This document shows, one piece after another, positions 46,962 to 57,130 of a stretch of DNA of 64,000 nucleotides; the first letter of the stretch is position 1; each line of letters opens with the position of its first letter. The notes below the pieces were generated by a model. The model had not been told where the DNA came from and did no database searches. It saw nothing but the letters and a program-made list of their open reading frames with translations. Both the position numbers and the translations under genes were made by a program. The stretch is from JADJLQ01 sp038251405 (lineage in GTDB: Bacteria > Bacteroidota > Bacteroidia > Chitinophagales > Saprospiraceae). The stretch covers positions 1 through 64,000 of the forward strand of contig JBBSBH010000014.1 in assembly GCA_038251405.1 (NCBI GenBank), in the 5' to 3' direction.

Positions 46962-48023
46962 ATGGTTTGTGCTGCCATGGTATTATCTATTTTGTATGTG
47001 GGACTATTAGGACTAGCCAGTTATTATTGGATCAGCTCCTCATCATCAAACCATATACCAGAATCTGATGCCGGAGCTTTTTCTATATTAATACCCTTTA
47101 GAAATGAATCTAAGAATTTAGAATCACTTTGTGACAGTTTAGAAAATCAAACATACGAATCAGGCAAGTGGGAATGTATTTTTATCGATGATCATTCCGA
47201 AGATAATGGATGGGAAATAATTACTCAACGAAGTAATTCAAGATTTCGAATTATTTTAAACACTGGAATAGGAAAGAAAGCGGCGATCAAGACAGGCCTT
47301 TCTATCGCAAAATTTGAAAGAATAGCCCAAATAGATGCTGATGGATTGTTACAGCCAGACTGGTTAAAATCTTTTCATCAAAAACCTGGCTTTGTAACTG
47401 GGCCTGTACAAATATCAAATCCAACTACCTGGTTACAATACTTTCAGGTTTTTGATTTGATGGCTTTGATGGGAATTACCTATGCGGGAATCAGATCAGG
47501 GCTTTGGTATATGGCTAATGGGGCAAATATGGTTTACCCAAGAGCACTGCAGCAAAGTATAGACATTCGCTCCAACCCATATCAATCGGGTGACGATATG
47601 TTTTTAGTAGAAAGAGCTAAGGAATTAAATATCCCAGTCAGCTTCATTAAAGATCAAAACAGCATAGTAAAAACAGCGGCCTGTGAAAATGTCAGGCAAT
47701 TGATACATCAACGCTTACGATGGGCTACAAAAAACAAAGCCATGAAAAGCTGGGGGCTTAAAATGGCTTTATCACTTGTTATTTTATTTAATCTGTCATT
47801 AATAATATTACCGATTCTTCGATTTAAATTTATCGTTCTATGGATTATAAAAATGATGGCAGACTATATTTATTTTAAAATAATAGCACCATTTTTTAAT
47901 ACGGAAATAAAAACACTTCAGTTTATTACTTGCTCCTTATTTTATCCATTCTTTATAAGCGTGATTTCAATGCTAAGCGCTTTACATCTGAAATATGAAT
48001 GGAAAGGAAGGAAGCTAAAATAA
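46962..48023 (+). CDS. Membrane glycosyltransferase family 2
   Basis: A 353-aa inverting GT-A glycosyltransferase, cytoplasmic face of the membrane. One N-terminal helix (4-24), then the GT2 domain: SILIPFRNESKNL, IFIDDHSED (D76-D77), IDADGLLQPDW (DAD 125-127), GDDMFLVERA near 207 as the acceptor-side acid, and HQRLRWATK near 236, the QxxRW motif of processive GT2. Two or three C-terminal helices follow. Product unknown. It is convergent with the efflux operon. Confidence 0.88.
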   Translation: MVCAAMVLSILYVGLLGLASYYWISSSSSNHIPESDAGAFSILIPFRNESKNLESLCDSLENQTYESGKWECIFIDDHSEDNGWEIITQRSNSRFRIILNTGIGKKAAIKTGLSIAKFERIAQIDADGLLQPDWLKSFHQKPGFVTGPVQISNPTTWLQYFQVFDLMALMGITYAGIRSGLWYMANGANMVYPRALQQSIDIRSNPYQSGDDMFLVERAKELNIPVSFIKDQNSIVKTAACENVRQLIHQRLRWATKNKAMKSWGLKMALSLVILFNLSLIILPILRFKFIVLWIIKMMADYIYFKIIAPFFNTEIKTLQFITCSLFYPFFISVISMLSALHLKYEWKGRKLK

Positions 48024-51000
48024 TCAATTCAAATGCTTATCAGCAGCCTCCTCCAGTGCTTTTTGTTCGTAAGTTTTTAACCCCAATTTTCCATTACCCC
48101 GGGAAATGATCACAAGTAATGCAGGCACTAATATTAATGTAAGTAATGTTGCAAAAGCAAGTCCAAAGATCATAGTCCAACTGAGTGGGCCCCAAAATGC
48201 ATTATTATCTCCGCCAAAAAATAGATGAGGATTCCATTCTGAAAATAGGGTCACAAAATTTATATTCATTCCTACGGCTAATGGAATCAATCCCAATATA
48301 GTAGCAAGTGCCGTCAATATTACAGGCGTCATTCTGGTACGACCGGCTTCTACTGCAGCTTCGCGTACAGTAAGTCCCTGAGCCATCATCATATCTGCAA
48401 ACTCGACTAATAAGATTCCATTTCTTACTGCCACGCCAGCAAGTGCGACGACACCAATACCTGTCATAATAATCGAAAAATCCATTCCGGCGATTGTAAA
48501 ACCTAGTAAAACACCAATAATACTAAATATGATTTGAAGAAGTATGATGAGGGGTTTACTAAAAGAGTTGAACTGAGTAACTAAAATCAAAAAGATCAAA
48601 CCAAGTGAAATCAGTAATGATCTGCTTAAGAAATTCATGGCTTCAGCTTGATCCTCCTGTTCGCCCAGGAATGAAACGGTTACGCCAGGTAGCGATTTGA
48701 ATTTTGCTGCAGCGGCCTGAACTTTTGCAACTACATCATTTGGATTGTACCCGTTCAGTACATTAGAAGATATAGTAACTACGCGCTTCAGATTTTTCCT
48801 TTTGATTGAACCAATCGTATTTCCATATTCCATTTTTACCATTGATGCCATAGGTACCTGTCGCATCATACCACCCATATTCATATCGCGATAAATAATA
48901 TTTTGATTTAAAAGCAGATTGATATTTTGTCTTTGATCTTCTTTTATTCGTACTTGTATAGGGTGTTGATCTTCACCATCACGTAGTTTAGATACTTCTT
49001 TGCCGAAAATCGCACCTCTAAGATCCCCCCCTATTTGAGCAGTAGAAATCCCCTCTCTATTGGCTCTTTGTCTGTCAACGAGGATTTTTAATTCAGGTTT
49101 GGTTATGGAAAGATCAGATTTTAGTTCTTCAACACCTGCTATTTGCTGGTCATCAAGAAATCTTTTCAAATCCTGAGCTGTAGTGTTTAAATCATCAAAT
49201 TCATCACCTGTAATTTCAATACTTATTGGTTTGCTGGTAGGAGGTCCACTACTTTCTTTTTCAACAATGATTTCAGCACCTGGAATGCCTTTGACAGCTT
49301 CACGGATTTTGTTTAAATAAATACTGGTAAGTTTTCCATCACGCTGTTCAAAAGGAACGAAAGCTACAGTCACCTTACCAAGATTTGGACTGGTTTGTTG
49401 CTCAAAATTGGAAGGGTCGCCTGCTCCAACTGCCACATTGGAAATTACTGACTCTACTACAGGATTGTTTTCGCCAACAATCTCCAGGATTTTATCTTCT
49501 ATTTGTGACGTAATTTTATTGGTATAAGCCTGGTCAGTACCTACTGGAAGAGCTATATAGGTAAATGCAAAATTGGGCTCAGATTCTGGAAAAAAAACGA
49601 CTCCCGGGATAAACTTGACCGCCAGAAATAAACTTGCTATCAATAGGAAAATAGTAAATACCAGCAATCCAATAGGTCGATAGCCTTTGAGCACAAATTT
49701 TAACATAGAGGCATATCCATTTTGAACTACCGGCCATACTTTTTCCTGAAAGCCTTTGATGACTTTACTCAGCAAAAATTTATTCAGTAGATAAAAAAGA
49801 AATATACAAAAGGCCAGATTGCGAAAAAACATGTTTCCGCCAGCTTGGGATAAGATCATTACTACGGCAAAGCCTACCAAAGTGATAATAAAGCCTTTAT
49901 TGAATACTTTTTCTTTATGCTCTTCATCATGTGGTTTCATAAAGTCTACTGCAAACACAGGATTGATGATATAAGCCACAAATAATGAGGCCAATAAAGT
50001 GGTGATTAGAGTGATGGGTAAACCAAACATAAACTTCCCAATCAATCCCGGCCAGAAAGCCAAAGGAATAAATGGTGCTAATGAAGTGAGTGTACCACTA
50101 AGTACCGGTAAGAAAACTTCACCAGCAGCCATTTTTGCAGCCTTTTTAATGGGTACTTTTCCATTATCAAAAATTCGATGCGTATTTTCAATGACCACTA
50201 TAGCATCATCCACCACTATGCCAAGAGCAAGTAAAAATCCAAACAATACAATCACATTTAGTGTAAATCCATATGACGGCATGATCATAAATGCAATGAA
50301 CATACTTAATGGAACCGACATAGCTACAAATACGGCGTTTGTGACGCCCATGAAAAACATTAATATCAGGGTTACTAATAAAAAGCCGATGATAATGGTA
50401 TTGATCAATTCACTTAAACCAGCTCTTGTTTTAGTACTTAAGTCGCCGGTAATATTAATTGAAAGATCGGCGGGAAATTTGGCTTTCAGTTCTTTACAGA
50501 TCAATTGAATTTTGTCAGCCGTATTGATCAGGTTTTCTCCACCGCGTTTGATAATATTTAAAGAAAGCACATTCTTTTTATTTAATCGGGCATAGCTCTC
50601 TTGTTCCTTGTAAGTATCTTTTACCTCGGCAATGTCTTTTAGATAGACTATTGCTCCGGTACCGCCTCTGATAACGATATCTTCCAATTGTCTCGGATCC
50701 TTATATTCTCCCACAACACTGATAGCGCGTTTTACATTGCCCATAGTAATTTGTCCACCTGATATGGTCATATTTTCAAAAGCAATTGCATTCTCTATAT
50801 CCCGCATAGTCACATTGGCAGCCGTCATTTTATACAAATCCACATTGATCTGAATTTCTCTGGTAAGTGCTCCTATCATGTCTGCCCGTGTGATCTCTTT
50901 CAAGCTTTCTACCCTGTCCTGAATTTCGTCAGCATATTTTTTCAAGCGATCCAAATCATAGTCTCCTGATACATGTATAGTCATGATAGGTATGCTCGAG

Positions 51001-51422
51001 ACATCGATATCTATAATGGATGGTTCCTGGGGCAGGTCATTCGGTAGATCGGCTCTGGCTTTATCGACGGCATCCTTTACTTTTTGTTTTGCATCGGCAG
51101 TCTCTACATCTGTATTAAACTCTGCTACAATAAGCGAGAAGTCTTGAAGAGAGCTGCTTCTTACTTTTTTGATTCCAGCAATGGCTTTTAATTGTTTTTC
51201 AACAGGCTTCGCCACCAGATTTTCCATATCAGTGGGTGCAGTACCCGGGTAAATTACATTAACTAATATTTGTGGAAACGCCACTTCAGGAAATTGTTCT
51301 TTAGGTAATCCAATGTAAGAAAATATTCCCGCCAGTGTGATAATGATAGTAACTATATATATACTGGTCTTATTATTGATAGACCAGGAGCTTGGTTTGA
51401 ATTCTTTGATTATATCTTTCAT
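48024..51422 (-). CDS. RND efflux permease, HAE1/AcrB-like
   Basis: Inner-membrane proton-driven drug exporter of 1132 aa, about 90 longer than AcrB owing to a cytoplasmic insertion between TM6 and TM7 (HDEEHKEKVFNKGF). TM4 carries LGIVVDDAIVVIENTHR, with the paired Asp of the proton relay. Two large periplasmic loops and a second set of TM segments follow. It ends one base from the GT2 stop. Last gene of tetR-tolC-adaptor-RND. Confidence 0.95.
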   Translation of the reverse strand: MKDIIKEFKPSSWSINNKTSIYIVTIIITLAGIFSYIGLPKEQFPEVAFPQILVNVIYPGTAPTDMENLVAKPVEKQLKAIAGIKKVRSSSLQDFSLIVAEFNTDVETADAKQKVKDAVDKARADLPNDLPQEPSIIDIDVSSIPIMTIHVSGDYDLDRLKKYADEIQDRVESLKEITRADMIGALTREIQINVDLYKMTAANVTMRDIENAIAFENMTISGGQITMGNVKRAISVVGEYKDPRQLEDIVIRGGTGAIVYLKDIAEVKDTYKEQESYARLNKKNVLSLNIIKRGGENLINTADKIQLICKELKAKFPADLSINITGDLSTKTRAGLSELINTIIIGFLLVTLILMFFMGVTNAVFVAMSVPLSMFIAFMIMPSYGFTLNVIVLFGFLLALGIVVDDAIVVIENTHRIFDNGKVPIKKAAKMAAGEVFLPVLSGTLTSLAPFIPLAFWPGLIGKFMFGLPITLITTLLASLFVAYIINPVFAVDFMKPHDEEHKEKVFNKGFIITLVGFAVVMILSQAGGNMFFRNLAFCIFLFYLLNKFLLSKVIKGFQEKVWPVVQNGYASMLKFVLKGYRPIGLLVFTIFLLIASLFLAVKFIPGVVFFPESEPNFAFTYIALPVGTDQAYTNKITSQIEDKILEIVGENNPVVESVISNVAVGAGDPSNFEQQTSPNLGKVTVAFVPFEQRDGKLTSIYLNKIREAVKGIPGAEIIVEKESSGPPTSKPISIEITGDEFDDLNTTAQDLKRFLDDQQIAGVEELKSDLSITKPELKILVDRQRANREGISTAQIGGDLRGAIFGKEVSKLRDGEDQHPIQVRIKEDQRQNINLLLNQNIIYRDMNMGGMMRQVPMASMVKMEYGNTIGSIKRKNLKRVVTISSNVLNGYNPNDVVAKVQAAAAKFKSLPGVTVSFLGEQEDQAEAMNFLSRSLLISLGLIFLILVTQFNSFSKPLIILLQIIFSIIGVLLGFTIAGMDFSIIMTGIGVVALAGVAVRNGILLVEFADMMMAQGLTVREAAVEAGRTRMTPVILTALATILGLIPLAVGMNINFVTLFSEWNPHLFFGGDNNAFWGPLSWTMIFGLAFATLLTLILVPALLVIISRGNGKLGLKTYEQKALEEAADKHLN

Positions 51423-51482
51423 ATTAAATGGCTTTGAAACTTAGATAGGAAAGTAGCTCCAACTAAGAAACTGGTTTGGGAT

Positions 51483-52628
51483 TTATTGGTTTTGGACACT
51501 CAATTTTTGGCCTTCGATCAAATCCTGGTAACCAAGTGTTATTAATTTGGATTTGTCATCAATTCCGGATTTTACCTCTACCATGTCATTGTAAAACTTA
51601 CCAATAATAATAGGCTTTTTTGCAGCTGCCCAATGTCCATCAATAGAATCAGCTACCATTACAAAATCGCCTTTGCTATCTTTTTGCAGATAATTAATGG
51701 GAATCACCGTTGCCTTAGGATTTGAATAGTCGATAATTTTAATGATAGAAATCATGTTGGGCAACACCCCTTGCATATTAGCAGGCAAAGCAGCTTTTAC
51801 TTTGAAAGTTCTATTTATGGGATTGATGATTGGGCTTACATAGGTAATCTTTGAATCGTATTCTTTATTGATATCAGGGAAAAATATTTTTATGGCATTG
51901 CCTGCTTTTACTCTACCGGCAAAGGATTCCGGCACTTCGGTATTGATGTCCAGTTTAGAGAAATTTACTAATCTTGCTAATGGCATTCCAGGGCTCACTC
52001 CTTGACCAGGCTTAACTGTTACTTCATCTACTATACCACTGATAGGGGCGATTACCTTGGTTTGATCAAGCTGTTCTTTTGTAGTAGAAATTCTTTTTTC
52101 CAGGGATTCTTTATTATTTTTAGCACTTAAGTATTGTACTTCAGTCCCTATTTTTTGATCCCAGAGGGCTTTTTGTTTTTCATATATTTCTGTTGCAAAA
52201 GCCAGTTGATGATCAAGTTCAGCCATCCCTTGCTTGATCAATACATCATCTAATACAGCTACGGTTTGTCCTTTCGTTACCCGATCACCTGTTTTCATCA
52301 TGATTTGTGTGATAGTACCTGGCATCTTTGCATTAATGAAAAGTTCCTGATCAGCCATTACTGTTCCCTGTAGGTCGATATAGTTTCTGAATAGAGTGGT
52401 AGGGAAAGATTGCACACTCACTAGCTTGGTCTTTTCTGCTTTTCCCTCCGGATTGATTTCTAATTCAAGAGCAACCGCTTCTTTTTCAAGAGCGGCTATT
52501 TGATTTTTCAATTCAGTTAATCGAGCTTGTTTATCCACCGATGTGTTGGGGGATGGTGACTTAGATCCACATGCATTTATACTCAATGCAATGACAGAAA
52601 TAACGGCAATGGTAAATATATTTTTCAT
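51483..52628 (-). CDS. RND efflux periplasmic adaptor lipoprotein
   Basis: Membrane-fusion protein of 381 aa. The signal MKNIFTIAVISVIALSINAC ends in a lipobox Cys. A coiled coil at 30-60, the lipoyl half-motifs (MPGTITQIMMKTGDRVTKGQ and APISGIVDEVTVKPGQGVS), a helical hairpin between them and the beta-barrel (FFPDINKEYDSKITYVSP) show the HlyD/AcrA layout. It links the permease to the TolC-like channel. Confidence 0.93.
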   Translation of the reverse strand: MKNIFTIAVISVIALSINACGSKSPSPNTSVDKQARLTELKNQIAALEKEAVALELEINPEGKAEKTKLVSVQSFPTTLFRNYIDLQGTVMADQELFINAKMPGTITQIMMKTGDRVTKGQTVAVLDDVLIKQGMAELDHQLAFATEIYEKQKALWDQKIGTEVQYLSAKNNKESLEKRISTTKEQLDQTKVIAPISGIVDEVTVKPGQGVSPGMPLARLVNFSKLDINTEVPESFAGRVKAGNAIKIFFPDINKEYDSKITYVSPIINPINRTFKVKAALPANMQGVLPNMISIIKIIDYSNPKATVIPINYLQKDSKGDFVMVADSIDGHWAAAKKPIIIGKFYNDMVEVKSGIDDKSKLITLGYQDLIEGQKLSVQNQ

Positions 52629-52670
52629 AAATTCTATTTTCTTATGGATGGTGAATATTTTTTGGTAAAA

Positions 52671-54056
52671 TTATTTTCCTAACGACTTGTCAAGATCAAC
52701 TTTAGCGACTAATAGATTATAAAGTGAATTGATGTAATTTCCCTGGGCTTGTAAAAAAGCAGTCTCAGCCTGATTGATCTCGAGACTGGAACCTACGCCG
52801 CCTTTAAATTTCAATTGAGTCTGATCATATATTTTTTGTGCTAAATCAAGATTGCTTTTATTGCTTTCAACGGTTGATTTTGCATTAATATATTGTATTC
52901 GAGCATTATTTACCTGCAGGGTCATGGCTCTTTCAAATTCGGTCATCTGTAGTTTAAGTTTTTGACCTTCGATAGAAGCGCGTTGATAGGTTGCTTTACG
53001 CGTGAAGCCATCAAATATGGGCACATTTACTTTGAAACCGGCAATGGCAGTAGGAAACCAGTATGAATTTCTACTAAACAAATTATTGGTTTGAGTTCCA
53101 TAGGATGCATTTGCAAAACCTGAAATGGTCGGATATGCACCAAGTTTTATTGATTTCATTCTTATTCCATTGAGTTCGTCAGCCAATTGCATGGCTCGAT
53201 ACTCTGGCCTTTGATCTGGTTTGAAAGGCTCAGCAAGAGGTACATTTTCTACCTGCAATCTATTGGAAAGATCATCTATTGACTCCGTGAGTTGAATGGA
53301 TTGATCCATAGGATATCCCATTTGCATTTTCAGGACATTTTGAGTGATCTCATTCATATTATTTACTTTTTCAGATTCAGTTCGGAGCGTATTAAGTGAA
53401 AGTACTAACCGATCAACATCCAGTTGTTCTATAAATCCCTGAGCTAAAATAGCTTTAGTATCCGTAGTGATTTTTTGTAGTGTAGTAATGTTTTGATCCA
53501 AAATGGTTTTACTTTTTTGGGCAATGAGCGAGCCTAGATATGCTTTTGCCACGGATTCTCGGATGGTAATATCGGTGACCGCATTTTGCCTTACAGTGAG
53601 GTCTTTGTACATTTTTGATGCTTTCAGCCCCAGGAAAAAAGCAGGGTCATAGAGCGTTGTGTTCATTCCTACTCCTGCTGAAAAAGAATTTGATTGGCCA
53701 AATTTTGCAGGAAAACCTCCACTTGCCGGAGCTTCTACCTGACTCTGCTGTAATAAGTTATATTTTACCAGTCTGCCATCTACCACCGGGCTTAAAAAAT
53801 CTGGAATTATGGTAGAGGGAATTGCAAAGAAATGAGAATAATCAATCGAGCCATTTACCTTAGGATAACCAATGGCTTTGTATTGCGTTAGCTGGGCATC
53901 AGCATCCTCCAGGTTCAATTGATTTAGTTTTATCTGAGTACTATTTTTCAAAGCATACTGCACCGCTTCTTCTAAAGTAAAAGAAGATTGACTAAAGGCA
54001 TGTGAAGCCACTAACCAACTCATAAATAGCAGTTTATATTTTACTTTATATGACAT
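52671..54056 (-). CDS. TolC-family outer membrane efflux protein
   Basis: A 461-aa outer-membrane channel with signal peptide (to HAFSQ near 22). FTLEEAVQYALKNSTQIKLN and the equivalent repeat in the second half (RPEYRAMQLADELNGIRMKS), each within 20 residues, plus LEINQAETAFLQAQGNYINS near the C-terminus are typical of OEP domains. 42 bp precedes the adaptor gene; tetR ends 5 bp upstream of its start. Confidence 0.93.
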   Translation of the reverse strand: MSYKVKYKLLFMSWLVASHAFSQSSFTLEEAVQYALKNSTQIKLNQLNLEDADAQLTQYKAIGYPKVNGSIDYSHFFAIPSTIIPDFLSPVVDGRLVKYNLLQQSQVEAPASGGFPAKFGQSNSFSAGVGMNTTLYDPAFFLGLKASKMYKDLTVRQNAVTDITIRESVAKAYLGSLIAQKSKTILDQNITTLQKITTDTKAILAQGFIEQLDVDRLVLSLNTLRTESEKVNNMNEITQNVLKMQMGYPMDQSIQLTESIDDLSNRLQVENVPLAEPFKPDQRPEYRAMQLADELNGIRMKSIKLGAYPTISGFANASYGTQTNNLFSRNSYWFPTAIAGFKVNVPIFDGFTRKATYQRASIEGQKLKLQMTEFERAMTLQVNNARIQYINAKSTVESNKSNLDLAQKIYDQTQLKFKGGVGSSLEINQAETAFLQAQGNYINSLYNLLVAKVDLDKSLGK

Positions 54057-54061
54057 AATGT

Positions 54062-54673
54062 TTAATTATCAAGTTTTGAAAATTCTTTTTCGCACATCTC
54101 CCAACCACTCGGCGTGGTGATGCCCCGGAGATGATATCGAATGGTTTCATTAAATATTTTTTCCATAGACAACATTCCAGATGGGAAAGTTTCTGAATCT
54201 ACAAGGCTACTGCTTAATGTGACATAGTGTTTAGAGATGATTTCCGCATTAATATCTTTTCTATAATGACCTTGCTTTACCCCATCCTGAAGGTTTGTTT
54301 TAATCACCTCAAGTATATGTTCATTATTTAGTTTTTCTATTTTTTTCCAGCTTTCCCAATAATACTTTTTTATTTCAAATACTACTTTTGGAGAAACCAG
54401 GCGAAGCATTTGTATCACATAATGAGAGATTAATACCATTTCTTCTACAGCATTGCCAGACTTTGCCTTTATATCGGCAATGGCCTTTTTCTCTTCTTTT
54501 ATATGGAGCATCACCATTCGTTCGATGAGTTTGGCTTTACTGGGGATATGTTGATATAAAGTTTTTTTAGAAATGCCCATATCGCTGGCGAGGTCATCCA
54601 TGGTAACAGACTTCACTCCGCAATTGATAAAGAGGTCTTTGGCTCTAGAAAGTATTCCTGCTAAAATCTCCAT
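54062..54673 (-). CDS. TetR family repressor of the efflux operon
   Basis: A 203-aa regulator. N-terminal HTH: VTMDDLASDMGISKKTLYQH at about 21-40. The C-terminal helical domain binds an unknown ligand. It is the first gene of the operon, 5 bp before tolC, and a 28-bp palindrome lies 42 bp upstream of its start, so autoregulation of the whole operon is likely (inference). Confidence 0.92.
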   Translation of the reverse strand: MEILAGILSRAKDLFINCGVKSVTMDDLASDMGISKKTLYQHIPSKAKLIERMVMLHIKEEKKAIADIKAKSGNAVEEMVLISHYVIQMLRLVSPKVVFEIKKYYWESWKKIEKLNNEHILEVIKTNLQDGVKQGHYRKDINAEIISKHYVTLSSSLVDSETFPSGMLSMEKIFNETIRYHLRGITTPSGWEMCEKEFSKLDN

Positions 54674-54691
54674 TTTGTTTTTTCAACGCGG

Positions 54692-54742
54692 CAAATATAG
54701 AGTAAATACAAACAGGAAACTATTCTAATTTAAATAGTTTCC
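54692..54742 (-). promoter_or_regulatory. Promoter and operator of the tetR-efflux operon
   Basis: On the minus strand TATATTTG (54692-54699) is a good -7 box 18 bp before the tetR start. Upstream is a perfect inverted repeat GGAAACTATT (54715-54724), 8-bp spacer, AATAGTTTCC (54733-54742), in the -33 region. Size and place fit a TetR operator. Confidence 0.7.
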
Positions 54743-54801
54743 ATAGTTTTTCGACGAAAGTAACGGAAGGAAGTATGATTAGCAAGAAATTAAAGACAGT
54801 T

Positions 54802-55689
54802 TCAATTAGACATTAATCTACGTAGATCATTATCAATATCAACTACTGGAGTAGCACCCTTATGGGTAGCCACTATGGAGCCCATAGCGCAAGCATATTT
54901 AAGGCATTCTTGTGGCTCAATGCCAGCTAAAGCCTTAAAAATAAACATGGCTAAAAAAGAATCTCCACTACCAATAGTATCAGCTACTTCTACGATATAT
55001 CCCGGATGTGAATAATGTGCCTCCCGATCATAATAAGCAGCACCATTTTCACCCCGTGTCACTAGTATCAAATCTATACCAGGAAAAGTATGCAAAAAGA
55101 AATTTGCCTGTTCTTGCTCCGTATGAAGATCATCTTGATACCAGGAGGTGATCAGTGCCAATTCTTCGTGATTGATTTTTATCCAATCGGTCTGACTAAA
55201 TAAATGATGTACCAAATCTTTGTTATAAAAGGGAGCTCTAAGATTTATATCACAAATTTTAAGGGCCGCTTTGTTAGAAAGTTTTTGAAGTATCTCTCTG
55301 TTTACTACATTCCTACACGCCAGTGATCCAAATATCAGTATGTATGCTGAAGAAACTAGTTGACTCAATGCATTCGAATCTAATTCAATGAAATCCCATG
55401 CAGCAGGTGCTTGAATCGTATAACTAGGTTCGTTTTTTTGGTTTAGTGATACTAGTACCTGGCCGGTAGGTTGACTATTTCTCAATACAAATTGTGTATC
55501 AATATCTTTAGATCTTAAAAAAGCTATTAATTCATCCCCTAAATAATCTTTACCAACCGCAGTCAATGGAGAAGCATCTATACCTAATCTATTTAGATGA
55601 TAAGCTACATTCATTGGCGCCCCCCCTGGCTGTTTACCAGAAGGAAGCATGTCCCACAATATTTCGCCAAAACAATAAATTTTCTCCAT
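54802..55689 (-). CDS. PfkB family carbohydrate kinase (fructokinase-like)
   Basis: A 295-aa sugar kinase of the ribokinase/PfkB superfamily. FGEILWDMLPSGKQPGGAPM near the N-terminus is the substrate-binding start typical of fructokinases, and VADTIGSGDSFLA near 240 is the second PfkB signature with the catalytic Asp in GSGD. DINLRAPFY is also typical. It follows the TMEM175 gene by 13 bp and is probably cotranscribed with it. Confidence 0.92.
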   Translation of the reverse strand: MEKIYCFGEILWDMLPSGKQPGGAPMNVAYHLNRLGIDASPLTAVGKDYLGDELIAFLRSKDIDTQFVLRNSQPTGQVLVSLNQKNEPSYTIQAPAAWDFIELDSNALSQLVSSAYILIFGSLACRNVVNREILQKLSNKAALKICDINLRAPFYNKDLVHHLFSQTDWIKINHEELALITSWYQDDLHTEQEQANFFLHTFPGIDLILVTRGENGAAYYDREAHYSHPGYIVEVADTIGSGDSFLAMFIFKALAGIEPQECLKYACAMGSIVATHKGATPVVDIDNDLRRLMSN

Positions 55690-55702
55690 GAAATCTTATA
55701 GG

Positions 55703-56296
55703 TTAGTGATGATTCGGATTTTCGGATAATATTTTTTCAATATTTTTATCTGGAATGATCCATATGAGAGCTACTATAATAATAATCGCAATAGAAACGG
55801 GAGTATAGAAAAATCCGATAATGAGTGCAATAAAATACAGTCCGGCAGAAATCAATCCTTTTTTTGATTGGTAGCTTATTATTTCCATAATATAAGAATG
55901 TTGCTTATGTGTTTTACGAATGGCTATCAGCAAAAAGAAATAGGCCAAGCCACACAAATTGCAGTTTAAAGTATATAATATGACCGGAGCATTTTCAAAA
56001 TGAGACTCGCCCATCCAACTAGTAACAAAAGGAGTAAGGGAGAGCCAGAAAAGCAAATTAATATTTGTCCATAAAATAGCTGAACTCACATTTTTTATAG
56101 CCTGAATTAAATGATGATGATTGACCCAATATATTGCTACCCCCACAAAACTTAAAATATAGCTGATAAATATGGCTTTTAAATCCACCAAGGAATGCCA
56201 ACTAGCTTCATGCGGAGTCTTCATCTCCAATACCATGATGGTAATAATGATAGCTAATACACCATCACTAAAAGCCTCTAGTCGCGTTTTTGTCAT
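55703..56296 (-). CDS. TMEM175-like potassium channel family protein (DUF1211)
   Basis: A 197-aa membrane protein with six helices. RLEAFSDGVLAIIITIMVLE at 5-24 carries the FSDG pore motif of bacterial TMEM175 K+ channels. In the family these conduct K+ without a classical selectivity filter. A TACCTTTG box ends only 7 bp before the ATG, so the mRNA may be nearly leaderless. pfkB-like gene follows. Confidence 0.9.
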   Translation of the reverse strand: MTKTRLEAFSDGVLAIIITIMVLEMKTPHEASWHSLVDLKAIFISYILSFVGVAIYWVNHHHLIQAIKNVSSAILWTNINLLFWLSLTPFVTSWMGESHFENAPVILYTLNCNLCGLAYFFLLIAIRKTHKQHSYIMEIISYQSKKGLISAGLYFIALIIGFFYTPVSIAIIIIVALIWIIPDKNIEKILSENPNHH

Positions 56297-56303
56297 TCCT
56301 TAT

Positions 56304-56311
56304 CAAAGGTA
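56304..56311 (-). promoter_or_regulatory. -7 box of the TMEM175-like gene
   Basis: The minus strand reads TACCTTTG, 7 bp before the start codon, implying a leader of only a few bases. Confidence 0.5.
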
Positions 56312-56327
56312 AAAAATACAAATCAAC

Positions 56328-56335
56328 TATATTTG
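56328..56335 (+). promoter_or_regulatory. -7 box of recO
   Basis: TATATTTG lies 48 bp before the recO ATG at 56384, divergent from the box at 56304-56311. Confidence 0.5.
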
Positions 56336-56383
56336 GGAACTTCAATAAACTGGCTGAATATTAAATGCCTAATTTTGAATCAT

Positions 56384-57115
56384 ATGTCTGTATTAGTCCA
56401 TACTGAAGGAATTGTATTAAAAACTCAAAAATATGGAGAGACTAGCCTGATCTCACAGGTGCTTACACGTGATCTTGGACTTCAATCTCTCATCATGGGT
56501 GGTGTCACTACCGGCAATTCTAAAAAAGGTATGTTTCAGCTGATGAATCAACTCGATCTGGTAATTTACTATCAGGATCAAAAGTCTATGCATCGAATCA
56601 AGGAAGTAAAATACGCTACTATCTATCAGAGCTTACCTTTTGAAATTCATAGATCAGCAGTAGGAATATTCATGTTGGAGTTAATTAGAAAAAGTTTGCG
56701 AAATTCAGAGCTTGATCATCAGTTGTACGATTGGATCAAACGTTGCCTGGATCAATGTGATGAGCCTGCCTTGCGACTGAATTATATGCCAGTTTATTTT
56801 CTTATAGGTCTTACCCGGTTTCTTGGATTTTGTCCATTAAATAATTTTGAAAAGGGTAAATCTGTATTTGATCTCAGGGAAGGTTGTTTTGTGGATTATG
56901 CTCCATTTCATCGAGATTACCTCGATCAGGATTTAGCCCAAAACCTGGCTCTTGTAATAGAAAATGAAAATTATTTACAATTATTACATACCGTCATTCC
57001 TGCATCTATCAGAAAGCAATTAATGTATAGTTTATTGGACTATTATAAAATACATCTCGATCATTTTACCGGCTTGGATTCACCACATATACTGGAAGAA
57101 ATACTTGCTGCATGA
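56384..57115 (+). CDS. recO: DNA repair protein RecO
   Basis: RecFOR recombination mediator, 243 aa. The ATG at 56384 gives MSVLVHTEGIVLKTQKYGET, the family start with the OB fold; the TTG at 56333 falls inside the promoter box and is rejected. GETSLISQVLTRDLG and the C-terminal helical domain are typical. The zinc-finger Cys set of some RecO proteins is not complete here (a single Cys-Pro near GFCPLNNFE). Convergent with the YeeE pair, 15 bp away. Confidence 0.92.
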   Translation: MSVLVHTEGIVLKTQKYGETSLISQVLTRDLGLQSLIMGGVTTGNSKKGMFQLMNQLDLVIYYQDQKSMHRIKEVKYATIYQSLPFEIHRSAVGIFMLELIRKSLRNSELDHQLYDWIKRCLDQCDEPALRLNYMPVYFLIGLTRFLGFCPLNNFEKGKSVFDLREGCFVDYAPFHRDYLDQDLAQNLALVIENENYLQLLHTVIPASIRKQLMYSLLDYYKIHLDHFTGLDSPHILEEILAA

Positions 57116-57130
57116 TGATAATTCGTATTA

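Noticed and set aside
49999..50508. 169-aa plus-strand ORF opposite the RND permease
   Set aside because: Antisense shadow of the well-conserved permease frame.
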